NCBI RefSeq assembly: GCF_017591425.1
Contig: NW_024466512.1
Span: 24,357,501 to 24,421,500 of the forward strand
DNA length: 64,000 bases
Direction: 5' to 3'
From: Ochotona curzoniae
Lineage: Eukaryota; Chordata; Mammalia; Lagomorpha; Ochotonidae
The position numbers were made by a program, and so were the translations under genes. Each line of letters opens with the position of its first letter. The first letter of the stretch is position 1. The notes under the pieces were generated by a model, which was not told where the DNA came from, did no database searches, and saw only the letters and a list, made by a program, of their open reading frames with translations. Of the stretch, positions 1-10,650 are shown piece by piece.

Positions 1-365
1 GGGACCACTTGGCGGAGCCAGCGTGTGGAGAAGCATGACAATGATTCCCTTCGCCCGAGCCTGACAGCAGCCAGTGGATATGGACCAGGCTTCCTCCTGA
101 GCCTGCCTGTCTCTGGCCTGCTACTGATATGAGTCAGGTGGGTGGGTCCATGAGGTGCTGCAGAGGAATGAAATGTGAAGGAGACCTCTTTGTCCCGCTC
201 TCCCCGCCCCTCACACACACCTGGAAGGCATAATGTTCACCGGGGGAAATGACACAGATTGGCCTGAAGTTTACCAAAGAGGGAAATTGCTGAAGATCTA
301 CTTGTTTTTTTTTTTTTCAAAAAAAATACTTTAATCCAACACCAAATTTCAGAGGTGGAAAGGTC

Positions 366-470
366 TCCTAAGAGATTTTCTCCCAAATCTTCATTTTGCA
401 GAAGAGAACCAGAACCCCCAAGGACTGTGACTTGTTCAAGGTCACCAAACAAAATAGAGGTGAGCCATCG
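366..470 (-). repeat. MIR SINE fragment
   Basis: The run 'cattttgcagaagagaacc ... ggactgtgacttgttcaaggtcacc' is the diverged reverse of the MIR core (ggtgaccttgggcaagt ... tctgtaaaatg). Confidence 0.6.
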
Positions 471-2159
471 GGGCACTGCTCCTTTTTACTTTAGGTTATT
501 TATCGATAAGTGACAGTGCAGAGCAGTTTCTTCCGTCCCGTGGTTCCTTTGGTTAAGTCTTACCTGAAAGAGTGTAAACCAGGAGACCGCCTCCGGGTTC
601 TTGCCTCTTGTGCCTTTGTTAGAACATGTCTACCAGTGAAGCCCATGGGCCTTCCTAGGACCCCCTCCCCTGGTGGCAGTGACCCAAACTGCAGGCATAG
701 TGCCTGGACAGAGCCACCTGGGTCCTGGAAGGCATGCTCACCAGGTCCGCTTCTCGCTCCGTGCCTGTAGCAGGTGCTGTCGCTGAGCACAGCACTCTCT
801 CGAGCCCCTGCCAATCAATTGGATTTGCCTCTCAAGTGGAAACCCATTCGCTCTCCCTGCGATAGAGGTCATACGCTGAGATGCCCGCTGACCTTCAGGT
901 CCGTGCTCATCAGCACATCCACGCTGGTTGTTAAATGTTCTTTCCCATTCGCCAGTCCCTAACTGCTCACTCACCCAGTTTTGAGTTTCCTTCATCTAAG
1001 TAGGCTTTCTGGCATGTTGTAGTGCTGGTGTAGGGATGAATTTGCCTTCAGCGATTAGACAGCTTGTGGCAGCAACTGCCTTGTTGGGACATCGCTGCAG
1101 GTCGGAGTGACCTCGCTGGGTCATGCACTGCCCACGTGGGCCTGGACCTTCCACAGCAACCTCTTTTCTGGGAAGGTGCCCCGAGATCCACTTCTGCCTG
1201 GCAGCCAGAGCCATACCCCTGTATCTCTCACATGCCTCTCCTGCAAGGCCTCAGGAAGGCGTCTGACTCGCACTTGGCTCCAATGGCAGTGCCCGGCTCC
1301 TGTCGGGTAGGCTCTCAGTTCTTGAACTGGAGCATGCTCGTTTGCTGGCAGGAGCTCTCCCTCCATATGGCAGACAATCTTCAGATCTTCCTTGCCCTTC
1401 CTCTCATTAAGACATCAGCCTCACTCAGCCTGGCTCTCAGCCGCCAGGCGCCCTGACAGGCCAGTGGGAGAGACTCCACCAAGAGGAGGGTTGCTGCCTT
1501 CTGAAGGCAGGACGGCACCGCTCTGCCTGCTGGGACCAGACCCGTGCCCTTTGTGTCACTCATTCTGGCGGCTCCTTGAACACTCGGAGTTGTGAGCTCA
1601 GGCCCAAGGCAGAGTCGCAGGGTGGCACCGTCTGGAGCGTTCTAAGCATCGCCTTGGCTCTTGCTCACAGCAGGTGGAATCCTTCCCCCTTCTTGGCCAT
1701 TCTCAGGCATCTCCTGGGTGTGTGCCATCAGCTCCCATAGCCCTAGGCTGCTTGGCAACACCCTGAGTTATGTTAGAGATATAATAATGAATTATACAAT
1801 GCATTATACATAATTAATTTATAATAAAACACGCATGCAATGGTTTAATTTCTCCAAGTGAATGATGTGCTCCCCGCCGGATCTGCTGGAAGGAGTCCCC
1901 TAACTGGCTGCCTCTTGGTATCGAGGTGGTGGCCGGCTGCCCTGGGGAGGGATGTTGACTCAGGGAGCCAGCCAAGTCAGGGATTCCCTACCACGCAGCT
2001 TCTGGGTGGCATCCCGCAAGAGGACAAGCCTTCGCCGCCTCTCCTCTTGTTCTAGACCTGGATCCTCCCAAGGGCTTGGCCCCTGCCTCTGCACGGTTGG
2101 CGAGCTGTCATTTTCTGCATCGTCTCACTCTTACTCCCAGAGCACAGGAGACGCCTGCA

Positions 2160-2330
2160 CATTGGTGTCCTCCCCTTCCTTCCTTCCACAAACATGCATT
2201 GAGTGCCTGCCGGGCACCCTGTCCCAGGCTCGGGGGATGTCGCTGGATAAAGCAGAAGCCAAGAGCCTTGCCCAGGCGGGGCTTACACTGCAGCCATGGA
2301 AGACAGACCATGAGCACTCCCACATGGGAG
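2160..2330 (+). repeat. Ancient LINE-derived repeat ('tattgagcacctac' family)
   Basis: 'acaaacatgcattgagtgcc' followed by 'gggcaccctgtcccaggct', then 'ggcttacactgcag' and 'gaagacagacc', follows the widespread mammalian repeat that reads '...attgagcacctactatgtgcc...ggagcttacattctag...'. I do not assign a subfamily. Confidence 0.55.
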
Positions 2331-2547
2331 GTATTAGTGGAGGAGACTGATGTACAGCGCGGATGGCTGCAGTAAGAGAGCGTGGGGTGGTGGCAGGACG
2401 GGGAGGGAGGATACCCCTCTGTGATGGGACAGGGCGAGCTGGGCAGGGCTTATGGGAAAGCAGCAGACCGGGACTTGCCCTGGTCTTCGGGAACAGGGGA
2501 GAAGGACCCACGGGCCCTCACAGGTTTTCCTGGCCAGCTTCGGCTGC

Positions 2548-2584
2548 AGGACCTCTCTGTGACGCTTGTGCCTTTGGGTTTCAG
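2548..2584 (+). other. CRTAC1: Splice acceptor of the CRTAC1 exon
   Basis: A pyrimidine-biased run (cctctctgtgacgcttgtgcctttgggtttcag) ends in AG immediately before the ATG at 2585. A plausible branch site is 'ctgtgac' near 2557. Because the acceptor abuts the ATG, the exon has no room for a 5'UTR of its own, which implies an upstream exon spliced to it. Confidence 0.75.
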
Positions 2585-2784
2585 ATGCCGCAGATGTCAC
2601 TGTGCCTGCTGCTGCTGTGGTTTCTGCCCCTGACCGAGGGGTCGCAGCGGGCTGAACCCATGTTCACTGCGGTCACCAACTCCATCCTGCCCCCTGACTA
2701 TGACAGCAACCCCACCCAGCTCAACTACGGCGTGGCAGTGACCGACGTGGACCACGACGGGGATTTCGAGATCGTTGTGGCAGG
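2585..2784 (+). CDS. CRTAC1: CRTAC1 N-terminal coding exon (partial gene)
   Basis: The exon encodes the N-terminus of cartilage acidic protein 1, a secreted extracellular-matrix glycoprotein; its LOTUS form in brain is known as an antagonist of the Nogo receptor. The translation from 2585 gives 66 codons plus two bases (phase-2 end). Residues 5-16 are a hydrophobic signal-peptide core (SLCLLLLWFLPL) with probable cleavage near TEGS/Q. The mature start SQRAEPMFTAVTN and the stretch LNYGVAVTDVDHDGDFEIVV match CRTAC1 as I know it from human. Residues 54-62 (DVDHDGDFE) form a DxDxDG calcium-binding loop of the FG-GAP/VCBS beta-propeller type. The exon is bounded by the acceptor 'gtgcctttgggtttcag' ending at 2584 and the donor GG|gtgagt at 2785. 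There are in-frame ATGs at 2585 and 2594. As I recall it, the human protein has about eight residues before the equivalent Met, so a short upstream coding exon is probable and the true start may lie outside the window. The next exon is not present here. Identity is very secure; the start codon is not. Confidence 0.95.
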
Positions 2785-2790
2785 GTGAGT
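2785..2790 (+). other. CRTAC1: Splice donor after the CRTAC1 exon
   Basis: GCAGG|gtgagt is a near-consensus U1-type donor. Read through it, the frame stops at once (TGA at 2786), as expected for an intron. The glycine codon is split GG|N. Confidence 0.9.
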
Positions 2791-3127
2791 GTCCCTTGTC
2801 CTGAGTGTCACAGGTGGGCTTGGGAAACCTCCGCTGTGCTGGGGTGGAGTGGCAAGTGAGGCCCAGAGCCAAGGACTTGCAGCAACATATGTGCCTGTTG
2901 CTTGGGCTCCGGTCACCTGCTGGCTGGGTGCAGTCAGGGTTGTGGGGGGCAAGAACCTAGCGGGAGGTTGGGATGGAGGAGGTTGCATTTTGACAGAAAG
3001 AGGTTGGATCCAAAGGCTTCCCAGGGAGAAAACTGGTCCTCTCTTCTCGTGGTTGCCATGCCTTCTTGGTTTTGCAGCTGCCGCTTCCTTCCCGGAGCTC
3101 ACAGATGTCCTGATAGGAGGGGAGAGG

Positions 3128-3405
3128 GTGGGCGTTTGGCACAGTAGTTGAGACACTGCTTGGTCCCAGATCAGAATGCCTGGGAGCTAGTCTCACTGCT
3201 GCCTCCGATTCCAGCTTGCTTCCAAGGTGAGTCCTGGAAGGCAGCAGCTGAAGCCATAAGTACTTTAGTCCCTGCCTCCCACAGGGAGAGCCAGGTTGAG
3301 TTCTTACCTGATGCAGCCATTTGGTCAGTGAACCAGCAGATGCAAGATGCTTTCTCTCTGTCTGCCTTTTCCCTTGACTTTTACATAAAAGAAAAAGTGA
3401 AAATC
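3128..3405 (+). repeat. CSINE (old lagomorph C-repeat)
   Basis: It has a diverged head ('tggcacagtagttgagacac'), a B-box-like region, 'gcagcagctgaagc' and 'ccatttggtcagtgaaccagcagatg', then a CT-rich tail. It sits directly upstream of a younger CSINE in the same orientation. Confidence 0.75.
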
Positions 3406-3411
3406 AAAACT

Positions 3412-3439
3412 GGGGGGTGGGGGTGGGGGCAGACTTGGG
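3412..3439 (+). other. G-rich tract, possible G-quadruplex
   Basis: Four G-runs lie at 3412-3417, 3419-3423, 3425-3429 and 3437-3439, with spacers of 1, 1 and 7 bases. That satisfies the usual G3+N1-7 pattern. It lies between two CSINEs. Confidence 0.5.
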
Positions 3440-3776
3440 CCCGGCACGGTAGCCTAATATTAAGCTAAAGTCTTCACCTTAAATTTGCTAGGATTCCATA
3501 TGGGCACCAGTTCAGTTCTAATCCCAGCAGCCCTGCTTCCCATCTAGCTCCCTGCTTGTGGCCTGGAAAAACAGTCAGGAAAGACCCAAAGCCTTGGGAC
3601 CCTGCACCTGTATGGGAGATCTGGAAGAGGCTCCGGGCTCCTGGTTTAAGATTGACTCAGCTCCAGCTGTTATGGCTACTTGGGGCGTGAATCAGTGGAT
3701 GGAAGGTCTTTCTCTCTGTCTCTTCTCCTCTGTATATCTGACTTTGCAATAAAAATAAATAAATATTTTTTAAAAA
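3437..3776 (+). repeat. CSINE (younger, pika-like head)
   Basis: A full-length element runs from head 'gggcccggcacggtagccta' through 'ctccctgcttgtggcctgg' and 'ccttgggaccctgcacctg' to the tail 'tctgactttgcaataaaaat' plus A-rich end. Possible duplication: 'aaaact-G tract-agactt' on the left and 'aaaactaggggagactt' on the right. Confidence 0.9.
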
Positions 3777-4144
3777 CTAGGGGAGACTTATGGGTGACAG
3801 AGTTGTGATATATGATGCTTAAGGCTGCCTTTTCACAGCACTCTGTGTAAAACTCAGGAAAAAGTTAATCACCCACTTCCAAGAGGGAGAAAAGGAAATT
3901 AAGAGGATTGCCACACCTCCCCTAACCATGCCTTGGCACTCACTGAGCCCTTGGGTCCTGAAATGCAGCATTGCAGAGCAAGGAAGGCCCAGGACCCTGC
4001 CTGGGACCCTGTGGCTCCTGTTCAGACGGATGACCTTGAGTCAGTCCCTCCACTCGGTGAGATTCTGACAGGTCATCTAAAGGGAGGCAGCTGCATTGCC
4101 CTGTCCTGAAGCCTCATAAGCAATGACACATGACAGTGCCTTGT

Positions 4145-4247
4145 AAATCCTGCCAATCACCAGTGATAATGATGATTTACCGAGCATGAATATGCGCCAG
4201 GCACCATGCATCGTGTTATTTCATCCTCCTGACAGCACTAAGAAGTA
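4145..4247 (-). repeat. MIR fragment, first part
   Basis: 'gataatgatgatttaccgag' and 'ccaggcaccatgcatcgtg ... tcatcctcctgacagcac' match the reverse of the MIR 3' half. The element resumes near 4825 after two insertions. Confidence 0.6.
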
Positions 4248-4356
4248 TGTGAAGAGTCTTCAAAAGGTTTATGGAAAACGCCTATTTCGAAAAATCTTTG
4301 TGCAGATTTACAATTTATTGGTACCAAACTTATCTTTTGGAAACATTTTTAATTAA
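4248..4356. mobile_element. Mariner-like MITE fragment
   Basis: 'gagtcttcaaaaggtttatgg', 'aaaatctttgtgcagattta' and 'ccaaacttatcttttggaaac' resemble a Tc1/mariner MITE with termini near 'gggtacttcaaaaagttc'. The same family recurs at 8851-10938. No intact transposase is present. Confidence 0.5.
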
Positions 4357-4497
4357 TTTTGTTTACTTGAGCAACGTAGAAATTAAAAGAGGAAGATGCA
4401 GACAGCTCTTATCCGCTGGTCTTCCGTAAAGTAAAGGCAGCTTCAAGCACTTCTGTTGTGATGATTGCACTCGGGCTCCTCCTATCTGTTTTCATTT

Positions 4498-4824
4498 TCA
4501 GTGTTTCATTTGAAAGGCAGTGAGAAGGGTATGGGGGGACAGCGAGTGAGCGAGAGAAAGAGAGAGAGAGATCTTGCATTTACCACTGTACTCCCCTAGT
4601 GCCCACAGCATCCAGGGCTGGGCCAGGCTAAGCTGGAATCTAGGAACTCCATCTGGTCTCCACGTGGGTAGCAGAGACCCAAGCACTTGGGCCATCACCT
4701 GCTGCCACCTGGGGTGTAGTAGGAATCTGGAATCAGAAATGAATCTAAGACTCAAACCCAAGCACTGTAATGTGGGATGCAGGCATCCCACATGCATCTT
4801 AACTACGAGGCTACTGCCTGCCCA
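4498..4824 (-). repeat. CSINE (old, reverse)
   Basis: Reverse CSINE landmarks are present: 'catttgaaaggcagtgagaa', a GA-rich run, 'ccatcacctgctgccacctgg' and 'gatgcaggcatcccacatgc'. It is inserted in or beside the MITE and MIR. Confidence 0.8.
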
Positions 4825-5030
4825 CTTTCTCACCTTCTAATTCCATTGTCCAGGAAGTCTTTGAAGTTCCCCCTACCATGCTATCATGCCCACCTAGGGA
4901 AAAGGAAATGGGGGCTCACAGGCTTCAAGCAGCCTGCTCTCTGTCAAGTAAGCAGTAAGTGAGTGAGTTAGGATTTGAGCCCCAAGACTTCTCGACTGTA
5001 GAACTGCCAGACTATGCTGTGCAAAAGTTT
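4825..5030 (-). repeat. MIR fragment, second part
   Basis: 'gcagtaagtgagtgagttagg', 'atttgagccccaagacttct' and 'ctgccagactatgctgtgc' follow the reverse MIR consensus and appear to continue the piece at 4145-4247. Confidence 0.55.
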
Positions 5031-8000
5031 AGTTATCACTGCTTTAAAAATCCGTCAGCCAGTAATAGCACTACAGGGGCCAGACAGCTTCATCCTGGGA
5101 GCCTGGTGCTTTTATGGTAGTCCTGAACAAAATACCTGGCAGGTAGTGTGATTTGTAGAAATTGCATGTAACAATAGGAAACATTGACCTTGGAACTCGA
5201 AGACGGGGATCTTAATTCTACTCCTACTTAACCCAGTAGTCATGAGCCTCGTATAGACTCTCTTAGCTCCACAGACTCACTTTCCTTAGCTGTAAAATGG
5301 GCACCCACACCCCACCAGTCGTAAAGGTCGGTAGTGGTGGGCTGCAGGAAAAGATACTTGGAAAAGTGCATGTTTGTTTTCATGTATGCATGTATTCCGC
5401 CCTCAGCCTCCAGTCCTGACCCTGCAGGAGGTGAGGCGCGGGCTGCCATCCAGTAGAGCTTTCTGTGGCACTGCGGATGTTCTCTGTTGAAGCTGTCCAC
5501 CACAAGGGGCATCCAGAAGTTCAAGGGAAATGGTGTTCAGTGTAGCACACATTTCCAACGACCTTTTGAAGCCCCTGTGTGGTGTCCCGACCGGTGGCTA
5601 TTTGAGTGTGTGGTTTTATAGTCAAGGAACTGAATTTTTAATTGCTGGAATTTTTTTGTTAAATAACTGTATTTAATTGAACAGTGTAGTTCCACACTTT
5701 TAGAAAGAAAGCCTAGAGAGCAGAGGATGAAGGGGGAGAAGAGGGAGTGGTGAGAGGGACCCTTCTCTCTCAGGGTGGCCGGCACAGAGCCGCAGCCGCA
5801 CAGCTCGCCCATGTTCAGCTCTGAGAGTGGCGGTCACTCCCTGGACAGACCATGGACTACCTGCCTCCCCCCACACCATACCTGCATGCCACCTGCCAGA
5901 GACTGGGTTCGAGGACTAGAATGCATGTCTGAGCTGCTCAGAATTGTTAGTTGGCTTTGTCTCCTGCTGGGTGACCCTCATCTCCGTCTGGCTCCCCAAC
6001 AGCCTCCTTCTCCAAATGTGCTGTCCTTTCATCCCGGACCATGAAATACTCTCACATGTCAGCACATTAGTGTGGGAATAAACAGGACCAGAGATGTGAA
6101 TGGAACCGCCGTGCTTCCTTCTACAGGGAGTTCCCAGGCCTGCACAGGGGCGACTTTCATAAGGTTACACATAGAAGTAAAGAAAATGACAGCGAGCCCA
6201 GCAAACTGCCCGCAGTGTGCACACACACACACACAGGCCAAGGCCTCCTATCAAAGGCATGTTGCAATAGTGGTCATGGGCCGCACTGCCTTGCTTATGA
6301 TCCATCTTTCCGAATAACTAACTGAGCAAGTCTTGCCCCCAGGCCAATCCTGACTTGGGTCTGTTTGGGCAGCAGCATTTGGTGGAAGAATTGTCAGTGG
6401 CTCCTTTCCCCTGACAGGGCAGAAGGACTGCTAATGCCCCCATGGAAACATTGGCCAGGATCCGTTCCCTGAGCCTGAGTGTCAGCATGGGTTTTTTGTG
6501 CCCAGGTCTCCATCCCCTCCCCCAACCCCGCGTCCCCAACCCTCTGAAGTGTGGGGAACTGGACCCCCCCCACACATCTTCCAGGCCTGCAGCGTCTTTC
6601 TTTCCAAGTACTGGACATTCATTTCACCCTCCTCTTCAATGAACTCCTCTCTCCCATCCAATGAACTCAAGATATTTTGCTGTAGTGCCCTCGATGGCAG
6701 AGAACTTGACCACTGCTAAGTTAGAGGAGTGGATGACTCCACCTGCTCTGGATTGCCACTCACTGTGGGTCTGCAGGGCCTGGACTTATTCTCAGGGAAC
6801 AGAGCCAGTCTCCACCCCCCTCACCCACCCGACCCCCAACATGCATCCTGACCCTGGGCCAGTTGTTCAGAAGGGCTGCTATTTGTTCTCCCAGGGAAGG
6901 GTTGGCCCAGGCAGCGCCTGTCTGAGAAAGCTTAAGCTACTGGGTGTTATTCTGAAAAATTATGTCTATTGCTCACCCCCAGCAAAGACTTAAGAGCACC
7001 AGGAGGACAGGATGGCAATGTTGGGCAGCCTCCCAGCTCCTGGTCAGGCTTTCTTTGTGGCTGTTGTGCAGCATTGTGAATTCTCAGAGCGTCACAAAGC
7101 TACGTTCTAATTTAAGTACCAACATACATTCCAAAGGCAAATATAACTTTTTATTATCTTCAGCTGAGGATGATTTGTCACTGTCTTCTTCTTGGGCCTG
7201 GGTAACCAAGAGCTGATCATACAGACATATTGAAGTCGGGACCTTGGGAGGTCGTTTGCTCCACCCCGCAAGTCTTCGGGAGCCCAGAGGGTTCCATCTA
7301 CTCAGTAATCCAGCCCACTCATGCTGCTGTTTAGGACTGATTCGGCTGATCTGGATCCCTGCTTGTACAGCCGCATAGGCCGTTTCTTGCAACCTGTTTG
7401 TCTGTTTCTAAGGCCACTGTCCCACCTTGAGACTCATGTGTACCCTTTGACCCCACTCCAGTTTTGACTCCAACCTGTGTTTCATTCATTCCATACCCAC
7501 GGTTAAACTCTGCCTTCCTTTCTGATTGCATAGTCTCTGGTGAAGAATTATGAAACAGGTGTACATTTTTTAAAATTGTATTTGAATGCCTTTACCTGGG
7601 GCACCTGTGGTCCTGCGCCAGACAGGCCCAGTCTCTATTATCTTGTAGATCTTTCCATTATGCAGTCCCTGAAGGCGTTTACTTTTGCCACCCCTGGGAT
7701 AATGGCCAGCTCTTCAGTTTCTAAGGCGTAGGGCTTGAACTTGTCTTGAATTTGTTGACCTTGGAGGGTGTCTGACGGGAGCCCTGTTGCTTTGAGTGTT
7801 TACTCTCTGAATAGGTTTGTTTTGTTTTGCTTTTTCGGTATCCTCGTTCTGGATATTGACGGCATTGATTTTGAGCGCGTCGCGGGTGGGTTTATGTTGC
7901 GTTTCGGATCCTTGACTTAATTGTGATGGAAGGTGTGTGCGTGCCTTGGACTCTGGGAGGAGCGGAAAATGACCGCCCTTTGTTCTGCGGGGATGGGGGA

Positions 8001-8848
8001 GGGAGTGGGCCCGCAGGCGCTTCTGCCACAGCTGGGCGAGTGCCTCCGCATACCGAGGGCTTATCTGTCAACCGGCAGGTGCGTGATTGCGGTCTGCAGT
8101 AGCCTCCTCCCTGCGGGGCGAGGGGAGGATTTGATCACCCCCAGAGACCACCACGCACGTACAGGCCATTGAGGATCTTCAGGACCGGTTCCCTGGGTAA
8201 ATAGGAAGCCCAGTGGCTTCCCCTTTTCTCAGTGGAACTAAACGCCCAATCTACCTTCTGGCAGAGTCTGGAAAGGAATTCCTGTTGGTGTCAATCTCGC
8301 ACAATTCCTTCAGAGCAGCTTTTGTTTCCTGGGGCATCCCCAGAGGTCTGAGATAACCTCCCCTTCTCGGTTTCCTTCAGGAGTGTGCTCAAATGGAAAG
8401 ATTGTAGTGGTTGTAACCTAGAAATCATGATTTAGATCAGTTTTTCTACACAAAGAGCATTCATTTGATAAAACCTTAACGCATTCGTCACACTCGGAAG
8501 GGTTTCATTTAAAGGGATGCTACAGATTGGAAAGCAGTGTTTTCTTTTTTTCCCCCTTTAATTCTGCAACATTATCAGGGAACTTTTTTTTAATTTAGTT
8601 AAGTTAATTGAGTTATTTGAAAGGCAAACTATATTCAATTACCAGATTAATCATGATCGTGTAGGAGATATTTTACCATTATAAATAATAACAGTGACAA
8701 GGAATACGACATTTATCTATGGTTTCACCAAAACAGCATTTCTGTGTTTTATTAGAAATATATGTAGATACACATAGTGTAGAGGATAGTTTCATGGTAT
8801 TGAAGGTACAGTAGACAGATGAAGTCTGTGCATAAATATATTTAGATG
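5031..8848. other. Intronic sequence, mostly unassigned
   Basis: No exon or clear repeat was recognised apart from a short (CA)n near 6218-6235. A CpG-retaining block at 7830-8165 is listed separately, and 7338-7354 matches a stretch of 7SK RNA from memory (see findings). Confidence 0.4.
7830..8165. promoter_or_regulatory. Candidate conserved non-coding block
   Basis: By eye about 25 CpGs occur in some 330 bp, including 'gagcgcgtcgcggg', while flanking intron has few. The block is not repeat-like. Regulatory function is inferred only from CpG retention. Confidence 0.3.
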
Positions 8849-8878
8849 TAAGAGGGTACTTTAAAAAGTTTGGGAGGA

Positions 8879-9219
8879 GGGGCAGTGCCAAGTGCAGTAG
8901 CCTAGTGGCTAAGGTCCTTGCCTTGCACGTGCCGGGATCCCGTATGGCCGCCGGTTTGTGTCCCAGCAACCCCGTTTACCATCTAGCTCCCTGCTTGTGG
9001 CCTGGGAAAGCACTCAAGAATGGTCCAAAGCTTGGGACTCTGCACCCATGTGGAAGACCCAGAAGAAGCTCTGGGCTCCTGGCTTCAGATTGGCTCAGCT
9101 CCAGCCATTGTAGCCACTTGGGGAGTGAGTCAGCAGACAGAGATCTTCCTCTCTGTCTCTGCTTCTCTCTGTATATCTGATTTTCCAATAAAAATAAAAA
9201 CATCTTTAAAAAAAAAAAA
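8879..9219 (+). repeat. CSINE nested in MITE
   Basis: Complete, with head 'gcagtagcctagtggctaag' and tail 'ccaataaaaataaaaacatc' plus A-run. Flanking 'aaaaagtttggg' and 'aaaaagtctggg' look like a target-site duplication. Confidence 0.9.
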
Positions 9220-9224
9220 GTCTG

Positions 9225-9518
9225 GGGACAGTGTTGTGGTACAGCAAGTTGAGCTACTGTCTGCAGTGCTTGCATCCCTCATGAGCACCAGTTTGTGTCA
9301 TCTTCCTGCTAATGTGCCTGCAATGGCCGTGTGAGATGGCCCAAGTGGCTGGGTCTCTGTCATTCCCATAGGAGACCTTGATGGAGTCCCTAGCTCCTGG
9401 TTTCTGGCTTCCACACCTAGCACAGCCCTGGCTGTTGCAGCAGTTTGGGGGTAAATCAGCAGGTGGCGCTTTATCTAGCCTCTCTCTGTAACTCCAAATA
9501 AATAACTATTGAAAAAAA
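9225..9518 (+). repeat. CSINE (old), tandem after previous
   Basis: The diverged head 'gacagtgttgtggtacagca' leads through 'cctagctcctggtttctggc' to 'gggtaaatcagcaggtggcg' and an AT-rich tail. Confidence 0.8.
9455..9470 (+). promoter_or_regulatory. CTCF-like site inside a CSINE
   Basis: 'atcagcaggtggcgct' differs by a base or two from the CTCF core CCASCAGGKGGCGCT. In other CSINEs this position reads 'aaccagcagatggaag', so the match arose by mutation in this copy. Binding is not shown. Confidence 0.3.
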
Positions 9519-9559
9519 GTTTGTGTGAAGTGGAATTAAAAATGTAAATGTGTGTGTGG

Positions 9560-9838
9560 AGGGAAGGGAGACATTTGATACAGCAGCTCAGATGCCTGCG
9601 TTCTGTATCTGAATGCCTGGCTTCACACGCCGGCTCAGCTCCGCATTCCGGCTTCCTGCTTGTGGGCTCCCTGGGAGGCGGCAGGGGATGGGATGGCTTC
9701 CGTGTGGATCCTTGCCACATGCTTAGAAGACCTGGACTGACTCCCTGGGTTGTGGTTTCCAACTTGTTCAAGCCCCAGCCATTGTTTTGTTTGGCTCTCT
9801 TCCTTTCAAATATAATTAGTTAAACTCTACTTAAAAAG
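9560..9838 (+). repeat. CSINE (old) nested in MITE
   Basis: Landmarks are 'gatacagcagctcagatgcc', 'ttccggcttcctgcttgtgg' and 'ctgggaggcggcagggga', with a 'cctttcaaatataa' tail. Confidence 0.75.
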
Positions 9839-9902
9839 TGTAGGTTTATTTTAATTTTTTATTATTTACATTTTTATTTTAAAAAAAACAAACCTTTTTT
9901 TT

Positions 9903-10238
9903 GGACCCAGCACGGTAGTCTAGCAGCTAAAAGGCCTCACCTTGCACCCTCTGGGATCCCATATGGGTGCTGATTCATGTCTTAGTAGCCCCACTTCCCA
10001 TTCAGCTCCCTGCTTGTGGCCTAGGAAAGCAGTTGAGGACGGCCAAAGCCTTGGGACCCTGTACCTGCGTGCAAGACCCAGAAGAGGATCTGGGCTTCTG
10101 GCCCCTGGCTTCGGATCAGCTCAGCACCAGCAATTGCAGCCACTTGGGGAGTGAATCAGCAGATGAAAGATCTTCCCCTCTCTCCTTTTCTCCGTGTATC
10201 TGCCTTTCCTATAAAAATAAATAAATCTTTAAAAAAAA
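9903..10238 (+). repeat. CSINE (young) nested in MITE
   Basis: Full-length element with head 'ggacccagcacggtagtcta', middle 'gggatcccatatgggtgctg' and tail 'ataaaaataaataaatcttt' plus A8. Confidence 0.92.
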
Positions 10239-10339
10239 TGAAATCTTAAAATTCATGCATAGTTTTTCTTAGCAAGGATTTCCATTTATTATGAAAACAT
10301 TTTTTTCATCAAACCCAATACATACTTTGAAACAATTTT

Positions 10340-10650
10340 TAACAGATTTATTTATTTTACTTGGGAATTAGAGAGAGGGAGAGAGAGAGAAAACCTTCCA
10401 TCAGCTGATTCACTCCCCAGATGGCTACAATAGCCAGAGCTGAGCCAATCTGAAGCCAAGATGCAGGACTTCTTCCAGATCTCCCATGTGGGTGCAGGAG
10501 CCCAAGGTTTTGAGCCATCCTCCACTGTTCCCAGATCATAGTAAAGAGCTGGATTGGAAGTAGAATAGCTGGGACATGGACCAGTGACCATAGGGGATAC
10601 TGGCACCACCATCAGAGGCTTAACCTACTGTATCATAGCATCAATCCCTA
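10340..10650 (-). repeat. CSINE (reverse) nested in MITE
   Basis: It reads 'aacagatttatttattttac', a GA-rich run, 'ccatcagctgattcactccc', then 'gccaatctgaagcc' and 'aatccct' at the head end. Confidence 0.88.

Larger units (their letters stand above)
1..2547. other. Upstream intron or 5' flank of CRTAC1
   Basis: No coding exon is recognisable. It holds an old MIR at 366-470, an AT-rich patch at 1768-1850 and an ancient LINE-like piece at 2160-2330. It is not CpG-rich, so it does not look like the main CRTAC1 promoter. Confidence 0.5.

Noticed and set aside
8879..10238. Repeated near-identical units that could be taken for a designed array or CRISPR
   Set aside because: The units are ~300-bp CSINEs of varying age and both orientations, not short repeats with spacers.
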